A stretch of DNA of 64,000 nucleotides from Ciborinia camelliae (GCA_025890175.1 JANPYM010000004.1:62001-126000); one strand, 5' to 3'; counted from the first letter of the stretch, positions 21,800 to 35,200 are shown. The notes: a model not told the origin generated them from the letters alone. Made by a program: numbers and translations.

Positions 21800-23524
21800 T
21801 ACAAAACGCGTCGTTTCCGTAAAAGCCGATCTGGACGAAAGTTTTATTGAGATCCTGAAACAGTGATTGCAGTTCTCGTAGGTATGCAAAATGAGGTGTT
21901 CGAGGAAAATGAGGAGTCGTCCCTTTTCTTGGAAAAGGCCAAGACAGAGACTATCTCAATATAGAAGGTCGAATATCAAAGTGTGGGGTTACAGGTATGC
22001 CACATCCGCCACAAACTTTATCCGAACGGCAGTTTCTTATAACGGCAGTTTCTTATCATAATTAAGAGGGATCAATGCCGATGCTGTAATCTTACATATG
22101 CCTTTCTGAGACGATTCTTTACAGATAGGTACGTTGCCGTATCTCCCTTCAATCTTAGGTTTGATGGCACCGGGGAGACCAGCAAATGAAGGAGACGAAT
22201 AAGGCAAGTCAAGATCCGGATAAATAGGCGAAGGAGATATCGCTCGCAGGAGGATCCCAATACCCGAAAGTCCGAACCACTTGCCACATCAATAGCCTTT
22301 CTTCTTCATTGGCATCCCCATCGTCCCCTCTCCTTGCCCGCACTCACACTCCGGGGCATTTAACGAGGATGTGAAAGTTGGGAAACTCCACGCCAAGAAA
22401 CTCTCAGACAATGCAGTGTCTACTCGAATACCTTATCAATGCATGTTTCTTCAAATGACATGTTCAATCACCTCGGGAGATTTTCTTGGTTATTGAAAAA
22501 TGGCTTTTCGAAACTATTCTATAGGATGACCAGTCGGTTAAACATCCTAATTGATCAGATTAACTCCTTATTAGTACATTGGAGCGCTTGATCATTTTAT
22601 TCTTCATATTGCTTGGCGGGGTATATGTCCGTTGTATCATACCTCCTCCTTTTAGAAGGTCTTGAGCTAGAAAACATATAAATATTCCTGCCAAGCCCAC
22701 TTCTCCTATGGAAATCAAGGCATATATTGTCTTGGGCTTTCTTGGACTTTCGGCAAGGAAAAGGTTCAATCATCTCTTCGAAATTCTTGTTGATTGACTC
22801 GAGAGTTCTTGGTTCCGATACTAAGAACGCCCGCATCTCGTTGGGAATTTGTGGTGATATTCGGAGGGTCAACTTTTGAATGGATTCGGTAATTGATTTG
22901 CAAATTGCTGCCAAATGGTTGGGAGTCCGGATAGCGATACTTGGTTTCAAGTGATGGAGATGCTTTCTTCATCTTGTATCTTGGCTTGGAAATCATCGGA
23001 TAGTTAGTTGGCTTCCTATCTCGGCAAGCAGTTTCATATATCTTAACATCCACGACCTTCATACTAACAATAGATTTGACGAGTATTTCCAATCATCATT
23101 CCGATCTCGTGGCATCTAGAGTATGCCGCATGGATCGCGAGTGGCATTGATATTGTTTATTATTACGAGGAACCTCGATAATGCCGGTACTACTTTATCA
23201 AAAAGGCAGGCGATTTCGAAATCCGGTCGAGAGACTGTGTGAGAGCATGGAGATATTTGAGATCATGCCGGTAAATGGATGATGCTTATCTGTAAACTTC
23301 TACCTTCCATTTCCAACCCCCACCATCACGGAAAAGATACCCAAGCGAGAAGAATCTTTCATGTCCAACATTGTAAAGGAGAATTAAGAACAGAATGGCC
23401 TTGGAAGTATCTATATATGAGGGCTCGATGACCACCCAAACTCAAGCATCTCATCCTCATCTTCTTCAATTGCAGACTTTTCTGAACGAACAGCACTACT
23501 TCTCATTCCCATATTCGTATCAAT
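21800..23524. other. Divergent spacer between the propeptide-like protein and the deuterolysin
   Basis: 1.7 kb. A tandem 18-bp duplication containing CGGCAGTTTCTTAT lies near 22024-22058. Minus-strand frames around 22560-23092 have protein-like composition in overlapping phases but no recognisable domain, so I do not call a gene. Confidence 0.4.
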
Positions 23525-25050
23525 ATGCGCGCTTTCTCCAGGATTCTGGCAATTGCCGGTTTGGCTGCTATTGCTAACTCTGCGGTTGTAAAGAGGCAAG
23601 TCTCGAGTTTCTAGTAGCCCATCAATAAATCCGTCTAACACACTGAATGCATCTTGTCAACTTTCTTGAGATTCCACTTCATTTGAGATATTTACTCGAC
23701 TTAAAATAATATTTCCATACAGCATAAATGTATATTCAAAGATGTATAATGCGTCGAATATCCGAAGCTCTCGGTTCGGTATTAAATTTCATACTTGAGC
23801 TAATTGTATTTCTAGGGATAACAATGTCCTCGAAGTCACTTTGTCCGCTGGAGACAACGCTGTAGTTCATGCTACAGTGAAAAATGTCGGGACTGAGACT
23901 TTGAATCTGTTGAGCTATGGAACGCTCTTTGATTCAGCACCTGTTCAGAAGGTTGCTGTTTACGAAGGAGGTAGGTTTTCTGTCTTTATGATTGTGTGGA
24001 ATGCAGTTGAATTGTGCATCTGTTTGATATGTCGTGTTCTTTTTCGTATTGAAGTTGGTTGGGAAATTCAATTTGTCTAGGACACCAAATTGGTCTGAAG
24101 AATTGAAGGCTAACGCAGAAAAGAAACTGCTGTCCCGTTCAAGGGAATACTTCGCTCCATCCAACGCACCGACTTGGCCCCTGAAGTTTTCCACAGTCTC
24201 GCAGCAGGCGAGACCTTCGAAACTACCTTCAATGCTGCTGAAGTTCACGACCTCTCAACCTCAACCTATACTTTCGTAGCCGAAGGTGCTATCCCCATCG
24301 CGGCAGTTGGATCCACAGAACTTTCCGATGCCATTATCTTCAAATCCAACACCCTCACCATGTCCATCGATGGCGAAGCAGCCAAATCCATCGCAAAAGC
24401 CATCCCTACATCGATCGATCGACGAACCGTCCTCCAATCCGGATGTTCCACGACGCAAAAATCTCAAACCACTCAAGCTCTCGCCTACTGTGCCTCTCTC
24501 GCCAAAGCGGCCTCCACAGCCGCTTCCTCCGGCTCGTCGACCAAATTCTCCGAATACTTCAAAACCACCTCAACCAGTACCCGCTCCGTCGTAGCCGCTC
24601 GTCTCTCCGCCGTCGCAACTCAATGCGGTTCCATCACATCGGGTAGTACTTACTATTACTGCACCGATGTCTATGGCTACTGCGAGTCCAACGTCCTCGC
24701 TTATACGATCCCGTCGACGAATGAAATTGTTAATTGTCCTCTTTACTACTCGGCGCTTTCGGCCATTTCTAGCACGTGCCATGCTCAGGATAGAGCCACG
24801 ACTACTTTGCACGAGTTTACTCATGCCCCCGCTACTTATAGTCCGGGTACGGATGATAATGCTTATGGGTACACGGCTAGTATTGCTTTGAGTAGTTCGA
24901 AGGCGGTTTTGAATGCGGATAGTTATGCGCTTTATGCTAATGGTACGTTTTCTTTTCTATTGGATAAGTCAAAGTCCCTCCCGTATTCATCCTCTGCTGA
25001 AATGGGAGCGGTCGCTAATAATTGGAATAGCTATTTATGCAGGGTGCTAG
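23525..25050 (+). CDS. Deuterolysin, M35 aspzincin metalloprotease, 350 aa
   Basis: Four exons are inferred: 23525-23595, 23816-23970, 24124-24942 and 25043-25050. The last exon adds only two residues and the stop (NGC*), the usual end of the family. The signal peptide MRAFSRILAIAGLAAIANSA is followed by a KR site. The propeptide (about residues 25-175) contains EVTLSAGDNAVVHATVKN and VPFKGI. The mature enzyme has paired cysteines and the zinc motif HEFTH (about 303-307), followed by the aspzincin GTDDNAYGY with the metal-binding Asp. Deuterolysins are secreted neutral zinc endoproteases that favour basic proteins. The first intron (220 nt) appears to use GC as 5' splice site (AG|GCAAGT at 23596), restoring VKR-DNN. 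The gene looks intact. Confidence 0.92.
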
Positions 25051-27152
25051 AGCCTAGATGTGAGGATCTGAATATTTGAAATCATTCGAATATTACAGAC
25101 GATTTGAACATTGCATATTTAAAATTATTGGGTTGCTTTGTTATCTAGTTGGTGCATGTGGTTACTTTCATACTGGATGAAGTTTCTGGCTATAGTTCGG
25201 AATCATGGATATACTTTAGCTTCGAATATACCTATGGATGCACTTGGTTCATTCATTGAAAAATATTCCTTCCACAGTTCTTTGCAAATGCTATCCTTCA
25301 AGTTATCGTGCTATTTTTCAACTTGAATAATCATTTTCACGGTAACGGCAAGATTACATTGGTCGAATATAAGGATATTCACTACAGGCGTAGTAAACAT
25401 GGATCATGACTACATACCTCTAGAAACTTGGAAATAGATTATCCAATGTATATGTCGGTATTTTCGAGTATAATAATGATGTAGGAATCAGTCTGAACGA
25501 GTTTCTTCATCATAACTTCATACCACAAAAAAGTCAAGTTGGATTAACGATGTCCCGAGCCATGCTTCTTTCTCATATCCACACGACGAACTCAGGTTGA
25601 CATCGAGAGAAAAGTATATTTTTCCGCACGGCTCTAACTCTTGTCATTTGTTGTCAAAAGGAATATACAATATCATTGTCGATTTTCTTTCGTAAGAATA
25701 CTTGTCGCCGAATACAGACCGTCCTGCGATCATCCCATCTTTCGCTTCTAACTTGGGCCTTTCCTTAGTCTCCCGAGGTCTTTGTGCGTTATTATATCTT
25801 GATGAAATCTAATTTGGTCTCATCTTTGGCAGGTATCAGTTTCCTCTCCGCCATCCCATAGAGAATTCTTCTCTTTCTCCTACGTTGGTTGATATAGAAC
25901 CGATCAATAATTACAACATTTTATACCTCACACCTGGAAGAAATCCCGAGTCTGCAATACCCAAGTGACTGAATAAGAGATGGGATTCATGAGAAATGGA
26001 TTCATGCAGACTAGGCTGACTCAGATATACACTCACTAAACCGATTAAGTCAGTTTGAGTACCAGGTACTAGGTTAATATGGGAAGCAAGTAAATAAAAG
26101 TATGCCCCTATAATGATTCGATTCTTCGGTATTCACAACGGATGATATGGATTTATAGGACATCAAGCTATTTGTTGTCCATGGTGAAATCCTGAGATCC
26201 CAGTATTTTGTTTAGCCTAAAAGCAGTTTGGTTTTTTATGTATATGATTCGATCTACTTTTATATTTCTAAAGGCATTTTTATGGTCGTTGGTGTGTTAT
26301 GGTGTTAAGGGACTTTTCTAGCGAATTTCTCCCTGGAGGGGCGAAATACACTGCGTTCACATCACTGAGAGGTGTTTTTTTGCGGTCCAAAATCTTCAAT
26401 ATCGTATAGAAATCACCATTTTCTTCGGTACTTAGTTGAGTCAACGATCAATCATAACACGATACTATACAAAGAACAGGTATCGAGGGATGCGTGGTAC
26501 TCGAAAAGTATACCATCATCCTAATTTCAAGTTTCCACAGATCATTAGGGACATATTCCAGGATCGATATAGACCCTTTTGAATTTGAATTTTCAGCAAA
26601 TTTTACTATTGTCATTACATCCCCATGGAATCTTATTGTCAAATCGAATTTTGATATTCATCCACATTGAATGACGAATCTCTCACATTCTTGTTGCTTG
26701 AGCATATTAGGGTTTCCTCAAAATTAGAATGGGAAATTATATTACATCTATTACTACTAACATAACACCAAAGCTTCAAATATCCCCTCCAAGAGACTGG
26801 ACCTTTTTACTTGAGTTTTAGTGTCCTCTACATGCTCATCAGGGCATTTTTATACCTCGAGAAACCTTCTAAGTAAGGTAAGGGGTAAGTCATTACCCTT
26901 CCCCTCCATCACCCCCTTCAAGATCTGCTCATACACTGCGGTGGATACCCTTTTCCGCTGAGAATAAAACACATGGCACTCCTCAATTTACCCCTCGATA
27001 CTCCAAGAACTTGCAAGTGTAGGATTTCAAGACCTTCATCTATTTTCTTTCGACTTCTCTGTAAAATAATCAGAAACTCGCCCACCCGTTTCTCACAAGG
27101 ACGTGTATAACCCTGTGTCAGAAACTAGGATTATGCTTTAAGGAACTATCGC

Positions 27153-27646
27153 TACAGTACTAGATAATGGAAAAAAGCCGAAACGTGCAAACACATTAAA
27201 AAAAGCGATTTTTCAATCTTTTCAATTAAATATAATTCTTTGATTATTTTATCGATTTATTTCAAATTTTATATATTTATAATCATTTATATTATAATCA
27301 ATTAAAAATTAACAAAATATTTTTAATAATTTTTTTTAGCTTAAATCAATTGATTGAAATTGATTAATTTTAAAAGTTCAAATTTTTAATGTTTTTGTTA
27401 GCGATTTTTAACATTTTTAGAATTTTTGAAAATTTTCGATTTTAATTTTAATTTTCAAGATCAATTAAATTTTTAAAAATAAATTTTTTTATTTTTATTT
27501 AATTTAATATAAAAATAAATATATATTCGAAATTTTAAATTGATTTATCAAAGCCTTATATAAATATTTGAAAGTGAAAAAGTTAAAAAATGACGATTTT
27601 TGATGTGTTTTTGTGTTCAGGCTCTTTTCCATTGTAGGTCACTGTA
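27153..27646. mobile_element. AT-rich Tc1/mariner-type non-autonomous element 1
   Basis: Bounded by inverted ends that both begin TACAGT. The left end reads TACAGTACTAGATAATGG, then AAAAGCC and AACACATTAAAA. The reverse complement of the right end reads TACAGTGACCTACAATGG, then AAAAGAGCC and AACACATCAAAA. Similarity runs for about 65 bp. Both ends carry TA at the border, as in Tc1/mariner insertions. The interior is nearly pure A+T with no reading frame, consistent with a decayed or point-mutated copy, or a MITE. Confidence 0.75.
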
Positions 27647-28004
27647 CTATACAACTAATACTCATTACCATAAGAATACTCCTGAGGTTTAGAGTCACCA
27701 ATACGAAATACACAAGGTCAAAAACGCTATCAATTCTATTGTTGATATTATTATTGTGTATCGAGCTAGTGTATGTAGAACTACTTTATATCAATAAATT
27801 CAAACTCTATCTTACTCTAAATCTTCTCTGGCTCGAGACAGCCTCGAGTTGTATCATAATGATTTAATAATCAATAATCATATTCTCTACAAACTCATAC
27901 TATGCCTTTCTTTTATATCCTCATCTGCTAATAATCAAGTTGACCATCATACATCATCATGAATATCTTGAAACTAATCAATTACCTACCTCAAACATAA
28001 TTGG

Positions 28005-28468
28005 TACAGTACTAGACCACTTCTATTTGTTCGACAAAGGTTTTGCACCAAAAGTCAATCATTTTAATAATTTATATAATTTTTAATATCAATAGAATTA
28101 TTTTTATTATTTATAATATAGATTATTTCAAAAAGAAATTCGATTAAAAAATATATAATTTATTTTTTAAAAAAATTTAATTTATATAATTAAGATACAA
28201 AGTTACTTAATAGTTTTTGAATCAATTTTTGTAAAGAAAATCAATAAAAAATTTAATTTCAATTTTAAAGATTAAATATTTCACGAATTTAATTTTTTAG
28301 TTTTTCAAAATTTAATTATATAATCTTTTTGTAAAAATCTTTAATATATTAATAGGAATTAATGATTAAACTTTTAATTGTATTAAAATATTAAAGTGAA
28401 ATGTATGTATTTTGATTGATTTGGGTGTGAATTTAAGGTTCAACTAATATAAGTGGAGGGGTACTGTA
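28005..28468. mobile_element. AT-rich Tc1/mariner-type non-autonomous element 2
   Basis: The left end reads TACAGTACTAGACCACTTCT followed by ATTTGTTCGAC. The reverse complement of the right end reads TACAGTACCCCTCCACTTAT followed by ATTAGTTGAAC. The borders are TA. The interior is extremely A+T-rich and non-coding. The terminal octamer TACAGTAC matches the left end of element 1, 0.85 kb away, but the subterminal sequence differs. Confidence 0.75.
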
Positions 28469-29437
28469 GATTGAATCAACTCTCATATCGATTCACTGGC
28501 ATTGATTCACGGTCTTACCTAACTCCCATCCTCTGGTATGTATACCTAGATTCACAATCCTCATATATATTACTTGACTCGAAATGATATAATAAAAAGG
28601 ACCAAAACAGAACTCTGAAGGTTAGCCATCACCGCCACAGTCATTGATACCGAAAGGAACCCCTTGAAGCCGATGTCACAATCCCATCAGTACAGCATTA
28701 TGATTTCCAGAGCATGCACTATTATTTCAAGTTATATCTTCTCCCATTAACCAAAAGTACATTCATTGTCTCGTTTATCCATAATTGTCATTTATTATCC
28801 ACATCATTCTCCTGCCAAAGTGATAAACAATACATTGGATGGCCCTTTTACCTCTCGATTATAATAGTAATGCACCACCCGCATCTTTCCTACAAACCCA
28901 AAGATGAACCAAAGGGCTCCTATATCTGTTCTATCTGCTGTGGTTTCCTATTGGCAATGAAATATTCCCAAAAAACTCCAAAGGAGGTAGCTAGGTATAT
29001 ATAAAGACTTTATATACCTACTGAAAATTCCACGTTGAAGCTACCTACTACTCGAATAAAAGAAATATGAAATCAAAAATCAAAAATCATGATGCAAGTA
29101 TTGAAAATAACTGAAAACTATCTGCAAAAAAATGACCAACGAAAAATTAGATCAAATCCCTCGGGTTCACTTAAACTCATGGCTTCAATATTTATAGTTC
29201 TCCTTACGGTGTGGTATACCTCTAGAAAAATCAATATGAACGCATCAAACTCACTATTATCAACTGGCCCGTTCACTGCTGTATTTTGTTTACTATTCAA
29301 ATATCTTTCGTTGTGCCTGAGTACATGCACTGGCAAATGAGGTCGAATTTCGGAAATGATAATAGCATGATAATTTGCCAATTCCCGAGGAACAAGATTC
29401 TTGTCAATGAAAACGCGCTCATATTTTCATATTAGAG

Positions 29438-29533
29438 TTTTCTTCCATTCAAGTTTTCTTCCATTCAAGTTTTCTTCCATTCAAGTTTTCTTCCATTCAA
29501 GTTTTCTTCCATTCAAGTTTTCTTCCATTCAAG
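29438..29533. repeat. Tandem array, six copies of TTTTCTTCCATTCAAG
   Basis: Six near-perfect head-to-tail copies of a 16-bp unit (96 bp in all) in non-coding sequence about 190 bp downstream of the aminotransferase stop. Confidence 0.93.
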
Positions 29534-29725
29534 TTCATGATCATCATCGCCTCGGTTTATGCTCCAATTTAGTCGTACGTTGACGGATTGAATGCTTTGG
29601 GTTCTCATTTATTGCTAGTGGGAAGTCTTGAACTTCCCACGATTCTAGAGTGCGTGCTGGGTATCCAATGGCAATAATTGACAGTTTCCTACAGTCGCTG
29701 AAATCTGATTTGAGCTTCACGACAA

Positions 29726-31306
29726 TCACTTGAACTCCGCAAGCGACTGCTTATGGCCCTCCCCACCCGCACTGTATCTTTCACCCCCATTCAAAACCTT
29801 CTTAACAACCCTTCCCAGCCTCAGTACTCCTTCCTCCAAATCATCCGCCTCTTCCCATGCGAAGCAAAGTCTCAAACCCCTCGGTAGTTTCACACTCTCA
29901 TCACCCTGCACCTCAAAGAGGCTTCCTTTGGCCACTACGAGATTTTCTTCTTCCAGTGCTATCTGAGCTACTAATTCTCCATCAATACCGTTTGGAAGAT
30001 TCAACCATATGAAATATCCTCCAAACACTTTTATTTCCGCTGTTTCCGTGCCAGTGTTCTCAACGGTAACCCCCAACGGCCCCAACTCTCTCTCGATCGC
30101 CTCCATCACTCTCTTATGCCTATTCTGATACGCGGGTTGAAGTACATCCTGAATATGTCTCATCAGGTCCCCAGATCTCAAAACCTGGTCGATGATAGTA
30201 GCAGTCAATTGACTCGCACACCCTCCACTTCTCGAGCTCCCTACTAGACTCAACCCCAAAGAAAATTTGGGAGTTGCTTCAGCCCATCCGGTTCGGACTC
30301 CAGGACCAGCTATCTTACTGAATGATCCATTGCTGACGGTATTTCCAAAACTCTCCGAATCTGGGGTAGGTTTAAGTGTACGGTCGATATCTACAAGTCG
30401 TGGCAATATAGCTTTCGTGAGAGGGCCATCCGAAGAAGGTGAATCGGTAGACCATTGTAAAAAATCATAAACATCGTCTGTAATAATTAACGCATCGAAA
30501 TTGCGAGCCAATTGAACAAGTTGGGTGCGACATGACAGAGACATTGTTTTCCCGGATGGGTTCGAGAAGGTAGGAACGCAATAGATGATATTCTTATAAA
30601 TTTTGCCCCAAGGTCTTGATTTCGTATCTTTGATGGGCTATTCCGAAACGTTAGCTCAGTGTCACTTGTCCATTTGGTTCTACATCATAACTTTCAACGC
30701 CCATAAAGAATAGAGTTGACTTTGATATCACGTGCAATGCCTTGAACATACCATTACACCCGTATCCTCCTTCTCAGCTTCTTTCATCTTGCTTTCTAAT
30801 TCATCCAAATCCACACCCTCATCCCCTTCCCCAACAGCCGCAACCCTCAACCCACTATCGTCAAAGATTCTCCCCGCCAAAAAATACCCCGGCGTCACCA
30901 TCCACACCCTCGTAACTTTGGGATCCGTATATGTCTGCAATATGCACGCCAGATTCTGGGATGCTCCACCCGTAATACATATCCTATCTGCTTCTGGAGA
31001 AGTTTCCTTGCCTTGATTGTCTCGATTTAATGGGGCGTTCTCTTCCCTGTCACTAGAGGGGGGATAGTATTTAGAATAAAATTCACGAAGCCATGTAGCA
31101 ACGCTCTCCCTCAAACTCGACGGCCCTGGATCCGGTCCATACAATAATCCTGGATTGGCAAGATCTGGGTTTACAAGGACTTTATTTGCTGCATCTTGAA
31201 TGGCTTGTGTGGGGAGTAGTGAAGTATTGGGCCATCCACGGAGGAGGTTGATTTGTTTTTTTGGTGGGGTGGATGAGGAGACGGGGTTATTCTTGGTCAT
31301 GGTCAT
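29726..31306 (-). CDS. Class I/II PLP-dependent aminotransferase, 488 aa
   Basis: Two exons, 31306-30752 and 30637-29726, with an intron of 114 nt (GTATGT...TAG). Fold-type I landmarks occur in order: NLLRGWPN near the N terminus, LLYGPDPGPSSLRESVATWL, ITGGASQNLACIL (cofactor phosphate region), FSNPSGKTMS (about residue 212), ALIITDDVYDFLQW (the Asp that contacts the pyridine nitrogen), and the PLP lysine in NGSFSKIAGPGVRTGW (about residue 289). A glycine-containing C-terminal domain has FGGYFIWLNLP and LRLCFAWEE. It belongs to the group that includes 2-aminoadipate and kynurenine aminotransferases; the exact substrate cannot be read from sequence. There is no signal peptide. A second ATG at 31300 is also possible. 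Confidence 0.92.
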
Positions 31307-32278
31307 GGTCGACGTCGTGAGATATTGGTGACGATGATGTTTGGTTGATGATTGTGCAGTTGTAATTGGAGGAGAGACATAAATAGGTATTTATTCGAAG
31401 GTTTTGTAAGGTTTCAAATCGAATCATTTTAGTTTAGGATTTGGTACGCCTTTTATTTGATGGTAGTGGGGTCAATGGTAGAAGAATGGGGAGGTGTGTT
31501 TGTAGCTGGTGATCGGCATCTGATTATAACTTACTACCTACCTCCTATTGATTGCAATATTTCATAAATTTCAAATAAATGGTCAAATACCAAAAAAACA
31601 TTCTTATATTGTCTTATATTAAAATGCTTTACTATCCATCTTTAAGTCATCAATATCATATATTTAGCAGGTAGAGAGTGGCAGTTTAATTTCGTATATA
31701 TATATATATCTTCAAGCCATAATAGTATTACGATTTCTATTATCAAAAAAGTCATATTACACACATTCTGAATCATCCATCAAAGTATTTCATCATTTTT
31801 AAAATATTTTATTCATCTGAAAATTGTGTTAGAAGCCATTTCAATTTGGCATTGCTGTCATCGCGAATGTACAGCCATAGAGCAAAATACATTGCGATGA
31901 AGTACTTCTGATTGAGAGTTTCTTCGGAATCCTCATCAAGATTTCAATGTCCAGATGATCCCCTTTTGTCCCCTCATATCGTCGTAAATAGTGCCATCCA
32001 TGTCATCCTAACCTATGCCTCTGGAAAAACGGTAAGAAGCAAGTCATGACTGCGTGCAAATGTACATTGCGATCCATAATGCAAACCAAATTGCATAATG
32101 ACCGCTGACGAGACAAAACACTCGCTCATGATGGTTCGAAGTTACAAGTGTAGATATTTTGAAAAAAGTGGTGTTGCGTAGAAAAAAAAAGATGTTTCTG
32201 TAGATACACGTTGGGGGTTCAATATCCATAAAGAATATGATGGCCAAACTATTGTGTCTGCATAAACTATTCTGACAA
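31307..32278. other. Spacer between the aminotransferase and the RG-rich protein gene
   Basis: About 1 kb holding the promoter of the first and the 3' end of the second. No extra gene. A TA run lies near 31696. Confidence 0.4.
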
Positions 32279-35200
32279 TTAGGTATGAACCGGCGTCGCA
32301 TTATGGCGAGTCCAGGAATTATTTCCGAATCCCCTTCCACCACGGCCACGGCTAGAAGCATTACTTGGATTGGGCGATTGAGTATCGCGAGGGGTGGGGG
32401 CAGGGCCATTGTTGGCATCTCTTACACCACGGCCACCTCTTGGATGGGTTGATGAAGTTTGTCGTGATCCACCACGTGTACGTCTAGAATTGCTTCTGGT
32501 ACGAGGTGTTGGAAGATGGACATTAATAGATTGTTCTTGACCGGGTAGCATAATGACGAGAAGACTAGCATTGTTACTGGTCTCCACAGGAAATTGAATA
32601 GGTTCGACGGATGTTGTATCAGAAACGAGGAATCTTCTAGGAATGTTTCGGGGGGCGGCAGTAGGTTCAAAAGCGTTGGGTGGAGTAGTTTGTGGAATCT
32701 TGATGACAGGCAATGAACCCATTTCTTGTTCTTCGAAACATTCCTCCGCGGCTGGTTTGGTATCAAGTGATTCTTCATCAATCGAGTTCTCGTTACTAGA
32801 TCCAGGGAGAGAGACAGTGGCAGAAGCTTGGGACTCCGACGAATGATCAAACGCACGCCTGCTAGAAGAATCAACCGCAAGAGCATGAGTTTTTGGTGGA
32901 GATTTCTTGCCGAACAACTGATCAATCTTTTCCTTCCATTCCCCGGTTTGAGTTGATGGAGTTGGTGCACCTCTGCGAATGTCGTAAGAGGTCGACCCAG
33001 CTCGCGCAAGTCCATGGCGTGCTGCCAACCCAGGAATTTGACTGATGGCGGGTACAGCAGGAGCTGCAGCCGCGGCCGCAAAAGATTGTGGTCGAGGGGG
33101 GGCAATTGGTGCGACAACAGTCGGTGGCAATCTAACCACAGGCAGCGGCGGTGGCAAAGCAACATGCGGGAGTGCAAAATCGCTGTCATACGCGGGGTGA
33201 CCAGCCATGGTGGGTGGAGGTGGTGATGGTGATGATGATCGTTCAAAACCATAACCATTCATCTCTTCAAGGCGAACATCGCGATTGGAGTTTGGGAAAA
33301 ATTTCGACTCTCGGTGTGCAGTTGATGCGTTTGTCTCGTAACCAGATGACCATCGCCATGCATCATCATTATTGTATTGCGGACGAGATAATTCGGGTCG
33401 AGCATTGCCACGGGAAATATTTTCCGTCAAAACTGAAGAAGCCGATGATCCTCCATCAATTAATGCAGTTGAAACCTTCTTCGTCTTGCTTCTTGTGCCA
33501 TCTTCATTCAATGTAACTTGCTTCCAGGTATCTTCGTAGATAGGCTGAGCAGGTTCCTCCACAATACCAGCTGCCTCCAATTCACGCTTGCGCTCCATAT
33601 CCTCTTGTTGTTGCTGATGAAGAATAACATCCTCTTGTGAAATTCTGTCGGGTACACCACCCCAAACCGATCTGGCCATAACTCTTCGTTGCTCCTCTTC
33701 GTATGTTCTTGGTGGTTGTGGTGCTCTATTCGCCGATGGAGGTCCGATTGGTGGTGGTCGGGAATTGTATTGGTCGCGACCACGATTTGCCTGATAAGCA
33801 CCATTTCCACGATTTGCGCCGGGTGGACCAATTGGTCCTGGATGAGTAGATGGATGAGACATATCTGAGAGTGATTGACGAGACATCTCTGGAAGTCGGT
33901 TCAATTCTGGATTAAAAGTACCGTTTCCAATTGTTTTTTCGTTTGTGGGAGGTCCCCAAATTCGCGAAGAAGAATTTTGTGGTGGTTGGGGCGCAGCCGA
34001 CCATGGAGTGAATCTTTCTGTAGGATAATTTGAAGCTGAATTCCTCTGCCATGATTGTGAATTTCGGTTCTCGGACATAACTTGCTGTGCAGGTGCGGAC
34101 GCACTCGGTTGGAACACACCGTTTGGGCGTAAATCCGAACCAGTAGCATTTCCTTCAATTTGTCTTGCATTGAGATTTTCATTTGCGACGTCTGGTTTTG
34201 GTGCGTGCGTATCATTGGATGTTTCCGCCACTTTGATTAGAGGAGCTGGTTTTGCTTCGCGGGCTTGAATTGATGTAGGAACATTTTCTTCTTTGGACAG
34301 CTCTTCCTTGCCCTTCTTCTTTTCTGGAGGTGGACCCATAGCTTCAAGCTTAATACGAATACGCTCCTTTCTCTCGGCCTCTTCTTTTGCTTCTGCCTCC
34401 TGTCTTCTCTTGATAGCAAGTTCACGTGTGCGCCTCATGATATTCTTCTGTTCTTCTAGAACATCCTCTTTTGGTGCCGAAACCATTGGTGGGCCCTGTG
34501 GCGGACCTTGACCATGCATTTGTATGTCGCTTGATGCTGGAGCAAGTTGTCCATAAGCAGAATGAGGAGATGGATGACTGACAACTGGTGATGCTCGGGA
34601 TTGCCATGCCTGGTTTTGGTTTTGATAACCTCGCGGCTGGTATTGCTGATTTGAAAAATGTTGACCGGATGGAGAGAAATTCCTAGGTGAAGATGGAGCA
34701 TCACTTACAGCTGCCAACGAACCTCTGCGTGCATTCAACATATCGTGGGGCGGTGGCATATCATGACCGCGGCTCATACGTCTAGCGAAGTTTCCACTCC
34801 CTCCACTAACATTAGATGAAGTGCGACGGCGCCCATAGGAGCCTTGTTGCCCGCTTATGTGATGAGTTTGAAAAGCAGCAGATGGCTCTGCAGGTCCGTC
34901 TTGATGCGATGGTCGTTGAAGAACTGCAGGACCACGAGATTGTCCGTCGGATCTAGGTGCTCCGCGGCGAGATTCATTAACAGGTTCATATCTACCAGAT
35001 TGAGAATTATAAAGTTCCCTGCTAGCATGTGCATTGCCATCTCTCCATGTTCGACTAAAATCATCAGCGGCAATTTCTTTCGCAGGTGGCGGGGGCATGC
35101 CAGAAAATCCATGAGGATCTCGTTGATTGAATCGACTTTGTTGAGGTTGTTGAGGAATATCAATTGCGACCGGAGCTACCTTTTCAACTGGTGGAAGCTG

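Larger units (their letters stand above)
25051..29725. other. 4.7-kb gene desert with two AT-rich inverted-repeat elements
   Basis: No supportable gene. It contains the two elements at 27153-27646 and 28005-28468 and a 16-bp tandem array at 29438-29533. The rest is ordinary AT-rich spacer. Confidence 0.6.

Noticed and set aside
28714..29340. Plus-strand open frames of 83-96 codons in the gene desert
   Set aside because: Low-complexity hydrophobic composition, no domain, no supporting splice signals; expected by chance in such DNA.
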